Positions 9,334 to 17,975 of a stretch of 64,000 nucleotides of DNA are shown piece by piece (position 1 is the first letter of the stretch; every line of letters begins with the position of its first letter). The position numbers were made by a program, and so were the translations under genes. Origin of the DNA: Bdellovibrio sp. ZAP7. GTDB lineage: Bacteria > Bdellovibrionota_B > Oligoflexia > Oligoflexales > RGVZ01. The DNA lies in contig CAMDKS010000007.1 of NCBI GenBank assembly GCA_945900755.1, positions 1 to 64,000 of the forward strand, given 5' to 3'. The notes beneath the pieces are model-generated. The model was given only the letters and a program-made list of their open reading frames with translations, ran no database searches and was not told the DNA's origin.

Positions 9334-9431
9334 GAAATTTCTCCTCACATTCTAACGCACTTCTAAGTCACGATTTGCTCTGTCACGTCATCTAATATCT
9401 TCTACACTTTTCCAATCAACAATATGGCGAC

Positions 9432-9986
9432 TCAAGCCGCCGGCACTACTTTCTTGTCTTTTTTTGCAATGACTATCGCCGCAACCATCGCCATCAAAAT
9501 CAACATCGACGCCAACTCAAACGGCCAAATAAAATTAGTCAGTAGTTTCATTGCGACAACTTGAGTATTTCCACCCGCCGCTTCGATCGCTGCAACATCA
9601 AGGGAGCCCTCACCGAGGCCGGTAGGCTTACCGCTCATGGTTGTGAACATCACGACTAAAAATCCGATTAAAGTAATCAGCAACGCACCTGCCTCAACCA
9701 CCGTGAATTTAACGCCCTTCAATTGTTCTTGCTGCAAATTCAGCAGCATTATAACAAACAAGAAAAGGACTACGATGGCTCCTGCGTACACGAGAATTTG
9801 GATGGCCGCCACAAAGTGGCTATCCAGACTTGCATATAGTCCCGCAAGTAAAAATAAATCGACCACCAAAAACACCGCACTTTTTACTGGGTGCCTCGCC
9901 GCAACAACACAAATCGAGACGATTGTGATCAATAGTGCAAAGGTATGAAACACGACGTGAGGTAATATTAAAGAAAAATCAGGCAT
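9432..9986 (-). CDS. nuoJ: NADH-quinone oxidoreductase subunit J
   Basis: NuoJ is a five-helix membrane subunit of complex I next to NuoK, important for coupling quinone reduction to proton pumping. The 184-residue protein has the usual helices and the segment QILVYAGAIVVLFLFVIML, which is highly conserved and contains the pi-bulge helix. It lies 17 bp after nuoH. In most bacteria nuoI, the 2x[4Fe-4S] subunit, sits between nuoH and nuoJ; here there is no room for it. Confidence 0.94.
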   Translation of the reverse strand: MPDFSLILPHVVFHTFALLITIVSICVVAARHPVKSAVFLVVDLFLLAGLYASLDSHFVAAIQILVYAGAIVVLFLFVIMLLNLQQEQLKGVKFTVVEAGALLITLIGFLVVMFTTMSGKPTGLGEGSLDVAAIEAAGGNTQVVAMKLLTNFIWPFELASMLILMAMVAAIVIAKKDKKVVPAA

Positions 9987-10003
9987 GAATGAACTCGCCT
10001 CCC

Positions 10004-11083
10004 TTAGAATCGGATTGCGGCAAGGATCACCGCAGTCAGAACAATATTAATTAGCCCTAGTGGAACCATATAGTGCCACCCCAAACTCATGAGTTGGTCG
10101 TAACGGAAGCGTGGCACTGTCCAACGCACCCAAACATAGACCCACATGAAAAAACCCGCCTTCAATAGTAGGGACATAAACCCAATTAAGGCACCTACAC
10201 CGGTAAATCCGATAGCGTCATCTATTTTGAGGATGTCCACAAAGGGCACCTGCCAACCACCAAAAAACACGGTAGAGGCGAGACAACTAAGCACAAACAT
10301 ACTGACATACTCACCCAAAAAGAATGCGGCAAATTTAGCGGACGTATACTCGGTGTGAAAACCTGCCACCAATTCACCTTCGGCCTCTGCCAAGTCAAAG
10401 GGGGATCGATTTGTTTCTGCAAACATGGAGATTAGAAATAGCACGAACGAAATAGGAGAAAGAAATACCCCCCATAACCACACGTGGTTTTGGGCCTCAA
10501 CAATTTTGTTTAGGTCCAAAGAGCCATAGATCAACACAATGGGAATTAAAGACATGCCCAGTGGAATTTCATAACTAATCATTTGTGCAGAGGCTCGCAA
10601 AGAGCCTAGAAGAGAATACTTATTGTTAGAGGCCCAACCTGCAATTGTAACTCCGTATACAGCCAGCGAACTGACCGCAAAAATAAATAGGAAACCCACA
10701 TCTACTCGAATAATGGACAACGGAACATCAAAGCCAAAAGCATGGATGTCTGGACCATAAGGAATGGCCATTGCAATTAAAAATGCGGGGAACACGGAAA
10801 AAATTGGCGCCAAATGGTAAAACGCCTTTTGGGCACCCTCAGGAACAACTTCTTCTTTCATGATTAATTTAATGGTATCAGCCAATGGCTGAACGATTCC
10901 ATACAAGCGAAACTTAAATAACCCAACGCGGTTTGGCCCTTTACGGCGCTGCATCATGCCAGGAATACGCCTTTCAGCCCAAACCATTACTGGCGGGAGC
11001 TGTAAGAGGATCCCCGCCATTATCGCAAACTTTATGAGTGTTGCGATAAATTGAACTGTGAACTCATTTGCTGTCAATCCCAT
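10004..11083 (-). CDS. nuoH: NADH-quinone oxidoreductase subunit H
   Basis: NuoH is the membrane subunit that connects the peripheral and membrane arms and shapes the quinone chamber. The 359-residue protein has eight or nine membrane helices, the conserved first loop ERRIPGMMQRRKGPNRVG and the acidic loop FAETNRSPFDLAEAEGELV that lines the quinone site. Its ATG overlaps the end of nuoA by 10 bp, so the two are translationally coupled. Confidence 0.95.
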   Translation of the reverse strand: MGLTANEFTVQFIATLIKFAIMAGILLQLPPVMVWAERRIPGMMQRRKGPNRVGLFKFRLYGIVQPLADTIKLIMKEEVVPEGAQKAFYHLAPIFSVFPAFLIAMAIPYGPDIHAFGFDVPLSIIRVDVGFLFIFAVSSLAVYGVTIAGWASNNKYSLLGSLRASAQMISYEIPLGMSLIPIVLIYGSLDLNKIVEAQNHVWLWGVFLSPISFVLFLISMFAETNRSPFDLAEAEGELVAGFHTEYTSAKFAAFFLGEYVSMFVLSCLASTVFFGGWQVPFVDILKIDDAIGFTGVGALIGFMSLLLKAGFFMWVYVWVRWTVPRFRYDQLMSLGWHYMVPLGLINIVLTAVILAAIRF

Positions 11084-11427
11084 TCGAGAGCACCCCGCTT
11101 GACTACGTATATATAACCGGCGACCAAAATCACCATAAATACCATGATCTCAGCGACTCCAAACCATCCTAGGTTAGGAAAGGCCTTTGCCCACAAATAG
11201 AGAAAAATTGTTTCGATATCAAACAGAATAAACAAAATGGCCGTGAGATAGAATTTCACGCTCATTTTCTCATTTGCATTTGTTACTTTTGGTACGCCAC
11301 ACTCATAGGGATCACTTTTTTCCGGCCGTGGGTTACGAGGGCCTAAAAACGTCGACAGGCCGCTCAAAATGGCCCCAAGCGTTAATCCAAAAATTAGTAC
11401 AATTAAGACAGGAATATACGGGTTCAT
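11074..11427 (-). CDS. nuoA: NADH-quinone oxidoreductase subunit A
   Basis: NuoA is a three-helix subunit of the complex I membrane arm near the quinone chamber. The motif KSDPYECGVP with its loop cysteine and the helix FYLTAILFILFDIETIFLY identify it. I chose the ATG at 11425-11427 (117 residues, MNPYIPVL), which has AGGTGG eight bases upstream; the longer frame to 11472 adds residues unlike the family. It is the first gene of the operon, and nuoB, normally next, is absent. Confidence 0.93.
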   Translation of the reverse strand: MNPYIPVLIVLIFGLTLGAILSGLSTFLGPRNPRPEKSDPYECGVPKVTNANEKMSVKFYLTAILFILFDIETIFLYLWAKAFPNLGWFGVAEIMVFMVILVAGYIYVVKRGALEWD

Positions 11428-11861
11428 TTTGTCCACCTGCATGATTAGTCTGGTAAAACACTGCAACAACAAAAACTCTCAGTGACTTGTGACAACGGCT
11501 TCAAGAGTAAAGCTCAGAGCCTCGAATCCCAGAGATACAATCCAACGAGAAACTTGATGATATCAAAAATCATCCCAAAAATCCTAAATTCCTCAATAAC
11601 ATTAACGAAAATCTTAGAATTAGTTTAGCACTGACACTTGGTCCAAGCAACCGCTACACCGTTGATTAAAAAAATGACAATTCAGATTCTACTAAAACAA
11701 AAAAAATGACGGCATGCACATTCTTTCGACAGTTATAAAAATAATCCTCCTTCGAAATTTTGAGAATTTGGCTCGACCATCTTTTGACAATGCGCCCAGA
11801 TTAGATTTACACTTTTTAGGTAACTATTCCGCTCGACACTGCGTGCAACCGAGGAGAAAGG
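11428..11861. other. Divergent intergenic region between nuoA and gpsA
   Basis: About 430 AT-rich bases that must hold the promoter of the nuo operon (leftward) and of gpsA (rightward). A candidate gpsA promoter is listed separately. For nuo I found no convincing -35/-10 pair. No ORF or structured RNA was seen. Confidence 0.5.
11784..11812 (+). promoter_or_regulatory. Possible gpsA promoter
   Basis: A perfect -35 box TTGACA at 11784-11789 is followed after 17 bp by TTACAC (11807-11812), a poor -10. The position, 50 bp before the ATG of gpsA, is suitable. The weak -10 keeps confidence low. Confidence 0.3.
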
Positions 11862-12902
11862 ATGTGGCAGGCAATGAAATCTAATGACAGGCTCGGTAAA
11901 ATACTAGTTTTAGGGGCAGGAAACTTTGGAACTGCGCTGGCGGGTCATCTTGCCGATGAAAATTGGACCGTCGAAATTTGGGCTCGTTCAAAGGCCATTG
12001 TCGATGGAATCAACCAGCAGCATCGAAATCCAAAGTACCTGAGTACCATTCCTTTACCCCGCAACCTGAGGGCGATTCACGACGTTAGCCCCGAGAATAT
12101 AAATGACTATAGAGCGATCGTCATTGCCGTTCCGATGCAGGCGGTTCGTGAAACTCTGTCACCATTTGCCAATCACCTGACCACGGCCCCACTTTTGATA
12201 AGTGCTGTAAAGGGGATTGAGATAAATAGTGGGAAATTTTCGGCCGAGGTCGTTGCGGATATTTTTGGCAAAGACCTCGCTGATCGAGCCGTCGTGTTGT
12301 CGGGTCCAAGTTTTGCAATCGAAATCGCACAAAAGCTACCCACAGCGGTTGTTGCCGCGAGTAAGAATAAGGAAAACGCTGAGGCGGTCCAAAAGATATT
12401 TCACACATCATTTCTGCGCGTCTATTCGTCCCACGACCCCATGGGCCTAGAGGTCGCAGGAGCCATGAAAAATGTTATCGCCATTGCCGCAGGAACTTGT
12501 GCAGGAATGGGTTTGCAAATGAATAGCATGGCAGCATTATTGACCAGAGGCCTCGCCGAGATTACGCACCTAGGAGTCTCGCTGGGGGCTAATCCCAGAA
12601 CCTTTTTAGGTCTTGGCGGTGTCGGCGATTTATTTCTGACTTGTAGCTCTGATAAAAGTAGAAATTATTCTCTCGGCTATAAACTCGGTCAAGGGTTAAG
12701 CGTCGACGAGGCACTAGCCAGCTTGGGATCAGTGGCCGAGGGCTTTACCACGGCAAGGGCTGCGCACACACTTGCCCAGAAATTAAAAGTCGAAATGCCG
12801 ATTTCAACCCAAGTCTATCAAGTCTTATTTGAGAACAAACCTGTTCGCGAATCCCTACTGGAGCTCATCTCAAGGGACGCTAAGGCAGAATTCTCACTAT
12901 AA
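11862..12902 (+). CDS. gpsA: Glycerol-3-phosphate dehydrogenase [NAD(P)+]
   Basis: Reduces dihydroxyacetone phosphate to sn-glycerol 3-phosphate in the cytoplasm, the backbone for phospholipids. The 346-residue protein has the N-terminal Rossmann motif VLGAGNFGTALA, the conserved SGPSFA segment, the catalytic lysine region AGAMKNVIAIAAG and the C-terminal helices with TRGLAEI and GLGGVGDLFLTC. The ATG at 11862 has GAGGAG close upstream; an alternative ATG lies four codons on. It stands alone between the divergent nuo operon and the topoisomerase VI genes. Confidence 0.95.
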   Translation: MWQAMKSNDRLGKILVLGAGNFGTALAGHLADENWTVEIWARSKAIVDGINQQHRNPKYLSTIPLPRNLRAIHDVSPENINDYRAIVIAVPMQAVRETLSPFANHLTTAPLLISAVKGIEINSGKFSAEVVADIFGKDLADRAVVLSGPSFAIEIAQKLPTAVVAASKNKENAEAVQKIFHTSFLRVYSSHDPMGLEVAGAMKNVIAIAAGTCAGMGLQMNSMAALLTRGLAEITHLGVSLGANPRTFLGLGGVGDLFLTCSSDKSRNYSLGYKLGQGLSVDEALASLGSVAEGFTTARAAHTLAQKLKVEMPISTQVYQVLFENKPVRESLLELISRDAKAEFSL

Positions 12903-13311
12903 ACGACTAGGACGTCTCACCAAGACTTCCTCAGAGAAAAAGTTCTTTTGAGTCTTCAAGACCTGCTTGTTGGGGCCCGATTGCACAAGAAAAATTCAGA
13001 TCTAAATAAATAATAACATGGTGTTACATTATATATGCGCGAGCCGTTGCCCGCCCTCGCAGGAGTGCCTCAAAGTCGGCCACTGTGCAACTAATTGGCG
13101 GCAATTTTATTTAGAGGGTTGACGAATCATTGATAACCCTGCTTCAATGTTCCCTTCAAGTGCCTAGACTGAATTGATATTGTAGAGATTTGATATTTTT
13201 GGATGAGAGTTTTGTTCGGCAAAACAAATCTCAACATCTTAGTTTGTAGCTTCATGGGATGCATAAACCCATGAATCGACCAAATTGAAACACCTACTAC
13301 TGGAGCCAACT
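12903..13311. other. Leader region of the topoisomerase VI genes
   Basis: About 400 bases without a credible gene, between gpsA and the topoisomerase VI B gene on the same strand. It presumably carries the end of the gpsA transcript and the topoisomerase promoter. I could not pick a convincing promoter or terminator. Confidence 0.4.
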
Positions 13312-15423
13312 GTGACTAAAAAGTCAGCGCAAACCGAAGAAAACGCGGCATCAAAGCCCCGAGCCGGTAAAAAGATCACATCTAGCTCCACGGCTGAATA
13401 TTTTTCTAAGAATCTTCAGCAGGTAGGTTTTTCGTCACCGACAAAGGCCGTGCTAACTACAGTCAAAGAGGCTGTAGATAATAGTCTAGATGCTTGTGAA
13501 GACAACGGCATCTTGCCTGAAATAAATCTTACCATCGTGAAGCTTGGGGCAGGCACGATGAAAAACACTGATAAATTAAAGATTACCGTCGACGATAACG
13601 GACCTGGAATCCACGAAGAAGACATTTCAAAGGTTTTCGGAGAGTACCTTGCGAGTTCAAAATTTGGCCGAGGCCGATGTAGCCGTGGGCAACAAGGCAT
13701 TGGGATCTCTGCTGCAACCACATGGGCTCTGCAAACAACCGCGACGCCAGTTCGAGTCATAACTAAAACCAAAGACCAGCGTAAAGCTGTCAGTTGTTCC
13801 GTTGAAGTCGACTTAAAAAACAATAAAGGCATAACCCGTGATCGCCAAACGATTGATTGGGATCGACCTCACGGCACCTCCGTTGAATTTATATTAGAGG
13901 GTCGCGTCCAGTTGAATGGTGAGGCGGGACTACTTTCGTACCTTCGTGGAAACGTGCTGGTAAATCCGCACTTAACACTAAATTACACGCTTCCCGAAAT
14001 CGGGTCTGCCACCTATGAACGCGTAACTAAAGACGTTCCACATGTTCCGGAAGCGATTGAGCCGCATCCACATACGATGAAGCTTGGTGAATTTCTGTCC
14101 CACGCTCGAATATTTGGGCGAGTAAGGCTACAAAATTGGCTTAAAACCGGGTTTTCCCGCATGGGTGATAAAGTAATAACAGATATGTGGAAGGCTCAAA
14201 AACTTTCTCCACAACTTCTCAATAAAACTCTTGAATCTGTTACTGACGAGAACCTAAAGGCGATTTATACCGCCGTTCAGGCCACACAATTAATGGCTCC
14301 GTCCACGCAAAGTGTTGTAAGCATTGGCGAAGATGCCATGTCCCTTTCCGTAGAACGTCTAGGTGAAATTGATTTCTTTGCTGTCGCCACACGCAAACCT
14401 ACGATTTGTGACTTTAAACCGATGCAAGTTGAGGTCGCGATTGCTCGGGTTACGGGTGGAAAAATTGACGGCGACGAACCGGTTCAAGTACTGCGCTTTG
14501 CAAACCGCGTACCACTTCAATTTGATAAATCGGCTTGCGCTATTGTAAAAGCGATTACGACGGTAAATTGGAGGTCATACGGCCTTCGTCAGCCCAAGGA
14601 TGCTGTGCCTACTGGCCCTTATATTTTGGCCGTTTCTGTGGTCTCGCCATTTATTAAGTTTAAGAATGCGTCCAAGGAAACGATTGACGCCTCTGATGAA
14701 TTGGTTGAAGAAATTAGGCGTGCTTTGATGCAAGCCGGTCAGAGACTTTCTCGGCATTTATCCCGAGAAAACAAGGCTGCGGACCTCGAAGAAAAAATTC
14801 TCCATCTTGAAAAATTCGGGCCTGTTTTGGTAGACACCTTGGTTCGTATTACGAAAAGCAGCGACAAGCGAAAGCTTGCCGCTTATGAAGGTCTCAAAAA
14901 AATCTTGGGTCGCGACACCACCGAGGCTCAATCTAAACTTGAGACCGCCGAAACAGCCCTAGACGTGGCTAACACGGCCCGTAAAAAACGACTAAAATCT
15001 TTCCGTGATGAAGATTCCGCTTATGAAGATACGCAATCTAAAAACCGGGAATCCTCCGACGAAAATGAGGGTGATGATGAGTCCGGTGATCGAGATGATG
15101 AACACCAAGACGATAGTGAAAGCGTCCAGTCCTCGAAAAAGTCTAAATCTAAATCCGCTCCCCTTGCCTCATCAAAAGACAAAAAAGGCGTCGACCTACC
15201 TAAAGGCAAAAAAGGTGCCAAGGCATCCACTAAAGATCTCGGAATTTTAAGCGTTTTTGCCCCAGAGAAAGCGGCTACCAAAGGTAAATTTCGTGCACCG
15301 CTCAAATCTAAAAAGACAGCTAAAGCGGTAAAGCCATCAAAACCAGCTAAAGCGGTAAAGCCATCAAAACCAGCTAAGTCGGTAAAACCGGCAGCCAAAA
15401 AACCGGCCATTCATAAAAAATAA
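13312..15423 (+). CDS. top6B: DNA topoisomerase VI subunit B (type IIB ATPase subunit)
   Basis: ATPase subunit of topoisomerase VI, an A2B2 enzyme that passes one DNA duplex through a double-strand break to relax supercoils and decatenate. The GHKL ATPase motifs are clear: KEAVDNSLDACED (E53/N56), VDDNGPGI (94-100) and the glycine-rich lid RGQQGIGISAA (125-135). A transducer domain follows, ending near residue 540. The last 160 residues are an acidic then strongly basic low-complexity tail with tandem repeats, beyond the archaeal core. I chose GTG at 13312, with GGAG six bases upstream, over the TTG at 13285. Subunit A follows 30 bp downstream. The family is universal in most archaea and plants and scattered in bacteria. 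Confidence 0.92.
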   Translation: MTKKSAQTEENAASKPRAGKKITSSSTAEYFSKNLQQVGFSSPTKAVLTTVKEAVDNSLDACEDNGILPEINLTIVKLGAGTMKNTDKLKITVDDNGPGIHEEDISKVFGEYLASSKFGRGRCSRGQQGIGISAATTWALQTTATPVRVITKTKDQRKAVSCSVEVDLKNNKGITRDRQTIDWDRPHGTSVEFILEGRVQLNGEAGLLSYLRGNVLVNPHLTLNYTLPEIGSATYERVTKDVPHVPEAIEPHPHTMKLGEFLSHARIFGRVRLQNWLKTGFSRMGDKVITDMWKAQKLSPQLLNKTLESVTDENLKAIYTAVQATQLMAPSTQSVVSIGEDAMSLSVERLGEIDFFAVATRKPTICDFKPMQVEVAIARVTGGKIDGDEPVQVLRFANRVPLQFDKSACAIVKAITTVNWRSYGLRQPKDAVPTGPYILAVSVVSPFIKFKNASKETIDASDELVEEIRRALMQAGQRLSRHLSRENKAADLEEKILHLEKFGPVLVDTLVRITKSSDKRKLAAYEGLKKILGRDTTEAQSKLETAETALDVANTARKKRLKSFRDEDSAYEDTQSKNRESSDENEGDDESGDRDDEHQDDSESVQSSKKSKSKSAPLASSKDKKGVDLPKGKKGAKASTKDLGILSVFAPEKAATKGKFRAPLKSKKTAKAVKPSKPAKAVKPSKPAKSVKPAAKKPAIHKK
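15319..15390 (+). repeat. 27-bp tandem repeat coding the basic tail
   Basis: The unit begins GCTAAAGCGGTAAAGCC. There are two identical copies (15319-15345 and 15346-15372) and a diverged partial third copy. It encodes AKAVKPSKP twice at the C-terminus of the topoisomerase VI B subunit, in frame, so copy-number change would lengthen or shorten the Lys/Pro/Ala tail without breaking the gene. Confidence 0.85.
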
Positions 15424-15453
15424 ACGACAGAAGAAAATAGAGGACAAAAAACC

Positions 15454-16623
15454 ATGGTCTCCATCAATAAACCCCGCAAAGGACGCGTCAATGCTGACAT
15501 CATGCAGCAATGCCTCTCTTTATGTGACACTATGCTCGGTGATCTTGAGAAGGCAAAACGGCCTATCCTTCGTGCCATTAAGTGTAGCTTAGACAATTCC
15601 CTTTACGATCATCGAGTAGGATTTCTCACGCCTGGCGACAAAAAAGTCAGTACGGAATTAAATGTCAGCTCGGTCAAAAAAATGTCTCGCGCTGTATTTA
15701 TGCTCGAAATTCTCCTCCGCAACATAGAGACAGGCAGCGTCAACACGAAACGCGAACTTTACTACATGAGCAAAGGTGAAATTAAGCATAGCCCGATTCT
15801 TAAACCCCTAGATTTTGCCGATCAGGACGAATCTGACAGTGTCGTAGATTTCATTTGTGAAATGATCGAGGCCTACCGCGAGGAAATGAATTGTTTTGCC
15901 AATGATAGGGGAGGTCAAACCTATTCTCAGCAGTTGATCGTAACTGAGACTCTAACAGACGGCGGGAAAGCGGTCATTGATTTGAGTCAACTAGGAACCT
16001 CACCATTCCAGCCCAAAAACCGACCGCAAAATTTGATGCTCTCCACTAAAAAGAAAATTGATTTCGCCCTTGTGATCGAGTCTGAAGGCACGGCCAACAC
16101 CTTGGTCTCCAACGGCTTCACCAAGAGACATAACTCAATTATCATTGGCGCCGGGGGTGTTCCTTCGAATGCTGTTCGCGGCTGGGTCAAGCGTATTCAA
16201 GATCAGCTAAAAATTCCAATTTTCTTCTATGGAGATTTGGACGCTTACACTCTACAAAATATTTACCGCACATTGAAGGCGGGATCTGCGTCATCACTAA
16301 TCCGCAATAGTGATTTCTCGGCGCCTGATGTTAAATTCTTGGGAGTACTGCCTGAAGACATCAAAAAGTACGACTTGAACGATTACGCCGTCAATGAGAA
16401 GGACGTTGCAGAGGGCAGATCCCTCAAAAAGGCAAAAGATGCCCTGCAAAACGACCCGTTTTTCAAGGATAAGAGGAATCGCGGATTGGCTGAAATTCTT
16501 GAGTGGCTTTACAAAACCAAGCGACGTTGCGAGCAGCAGGCGTACTATGCGGTCGCGCCCCGAGACCCACAAATGGCCGAGAAAATCATTGTCGAAAAGA
16601 TCAAGCGCGGCAACTTCGTCTAG
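15454..16623 (+). CDS. top6A: DNA topoisomerase VI subunit A (Spo11-like)
   Basis: Catalytic cleavage subunit of topoisomerase VI, related to the meiotic recombinase Spo11. The winged-helix (CAP-like) domain holds the nucleophilic tyrosine in NTKRELYYMSKGE (Y103/Y104). The TOPRIM domain binds magnesium through E208 in LVIESEG and D260/D262 in FYGDLDAY. The 389-residue length is close to archaeal homologues, so both subunits look complete and active. The ATG lies 30 bp after the B gene with GAGGAC upstream. Gene order B then A is the usual archaeal arrangement, which suggests the pair moved or was kept as a unit. Confidence 0.93.
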   Translation: MVSINKPRKGRVNADIMQQCLSLCDTMLGDLEKAKRPILRAIKCSLDNSLYDHRVGFLTPGDKKVSTELNVSSVKKMSRAVFMLEILLRNIETGSVNTKRELYYMSKGEIKHSPILKPLDFADQDESDSVVDFICEMIEAYREEMNCFANDRGGQTYSQQLIVTETLTDGGKAVIDLSQLGTSPFQPKNRPQNLMLSTKKKIDFALVIESEGTANTLVSNGFTKRHNSIIIGAGGVPSNAVRGWVKRIQDQLKIPIFFYGDLDAYTLQNIYRTLKAGSASSLIRNSDFSAPDVKFLGVLPEDIKKYDLNDYAVNEKDVAEGRSLKKAKDALQNDPFFKDKRNRGLAEILEWLYKTKRRCEQQAYYAVAPRDPQMAEKIIVEKIKRGNFV

Positions 16624-16656
16624 GGAATTTGCACCGTATAGGACCCCAGTTTACCC

Positions 16657-17451
16657 TTAGAATTTCATTCGCATGCCTGCATGAATATTTACATGATTGA
16701 TGTTTACGGGTGAATCTATGCTTGTGGTCACGCCCTTGGAAGTCGACTCTGAGAACGAGTATTTATAGTGAGTGGCACCAATTCCACCAAAAAACTGTGG
16801 TGATCCGCTGCCATAAGTAACATCGTAAGCGGCACTAACAATAAATCCCATTTTGCTGTCTGTTTTAGCGTCCGATGCAGGCGTTGATGTTGTCGCAGCA
16901 AATTTTGAAGCGACTGTTCCTGTTGCAAAGCCGAATCCAAAGCGGACGATACCGAATAGATTATCGCCGAGATTATGTCCAAATCCAACTTGTGGTACCA
17001 CGCTTAGGGGAGACATAGAGGCGGTAGACGTTTTACCATTTTTCCAAGTAAACGAATGATACGCAATTTCCGCACCGAGTTCGAGACGGCTCCAAGATTC
17101 ACTTTGAATTACATACCCAGGAATAACCCCAAGGCCGAAGCCCATTCCGGAGCTGCTTGATGGCTCGGCATCATAAACGGGCCCAAAATCTCCCGCAAGT
17201 CCGAGAGTAAACCCACCATGGGTATTCGCTACGGTGATCACAGGAGTTTCTCGTGATTCTTTCATGCGATCTTTGAAGCTTTTTGAGGGGTCGTTGTAGG
17301 TTTTATTGTAGCCGTCGTCACCAATTTCTTCTTCCTTGGCCATCAATATTCCTGCAGGATCTTCTGCAGCCTGCGCAATACAGGTAAGACTAGAAATCCC
17401 AGTCATACTTAAAGCTCCAACCGCCCAAACTATGTTTTTTAGATATGACAT
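16657..17451 (-). CDS. Outer-membrane beta-barrel protein
   Basis: The 264-residue protein has a clear signal peptide (about 1-29, cleavage after AQA), an acidic Lys-containing stretch, and then alternating hydrophobic beta strands with many Gly, Ser and aromatic residues. It ends in a C-terminal phenylalanine (MRMKF), the signal used by the BAM complex. These are marks of a small outer-membrane barrel of OmpA/OmpW size. Its ligand or role is unknown. It is convergent with the topoisomerase VI A gene, 33 bp between stop codons. Confidence 0.75.
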   Translation of the reverse strand: MSYLKNIVWAVGALSMTGISSLTCIAQAAEDPAGILMAKEEEIGDDGYNKTYNDPSKSFKDRMKESRETPVITVANTHGGFTLGLAGDFGPVYDAEPSSSSGMGFGLGVIPGYVIQSESWSRLELGAEIAYHSFTWKNGKTSTASMSPLSVVPQVGFGHNLGDNLFGIVRFGFGFATGTVASKFAATTSTPASDAKTDSKMGFIVSAAYDVTYGSGSPQFFGGIGATHYKYSFSESTSKGVTTSIDSPVNINHVNIHAGMRMKF

Positions 17452-17500
17452 AACGACTCCTTAAATTAGTGATCAAACGACTCACCGACATTGTAGCAGT

Positions 17501-17953
17501 TTATAAAAAGTCGTCACCTTTAAAAATAGATCTTAAATGATTAATCGCCTCTGGAGTGGTCGGATTCTCCGAAAACCTCGACATGTTTTTCCATGGATGG
17601 TCTTTATGGTCGGGGTCACTCTCGGTCCTGGGCATAACGTGCCAATGCAGGTGTTCGACCACGTTTCCCAATGATACATAATTCATCTTATAGGTCTTGA
17701 ACGCCCCCTCGATTTTCCGGCCTACAGCCAAAACATCCGCAAAAATATTCGCAGCAGCCTCTGGTGGTAGATGATGCATCTCCCTCACGTGATTTTTAGC
17801 AATAACCACGCAGTAACCTGGGAAGTACTGATGGTCACCCGCAATCACGATCACACGATCCGTTTCAAAAACTTTAGTAGCTAACGATCCCAAGATAGCT
17901 TGGTCAATGAAATAACAGTGTGGGCACCCGGATTTTTTTAAAAATTCCGTCAT
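17501..17953 (-). CDS. HIT family nucleotide-binding protein
   Basis: Histidine-triad hydrolase or transferase acting on nucleotide phosphoramidates or dinucleotides. The active-site motif is present as HLHWHVMPR near residue 105, with a CPHC pair near the N-terminus that may bind a metal. About 150 residues is normal for the family. Two ATGs occur in tandem at 17951-17956; I prefer the second because GGAGGAA lies five bases before it but only two before the first. It follows the nitrobindin-like gene by 22 bp, likely in the same transcript. Confidence 0.85.
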   Translation of the reverse strand: MTEFLKKSGCPHCYFIDQAILGSLATKVFETDRVIVIAGDHQYFPGYCVVIAKNHVREMHHLPPEAAANIFADVLAVGRKIEGAFKTYKMNYVSLGNVVEHLHWHVMPRTESDPDHKDHPWKNMSRFSENPTTPEAINHLRSIFKGDDFL

Positions 17954-17975
17954 CATTTCCTCCGATTGATGTTCC

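Noticed and set aside
15021-15410. 129-residue minus-strand frame rich in Phe, Leu and Ala
   Set aside because: It is the reverse reading of the repeated Lys/Ala/Pro tail of Topo VI B.
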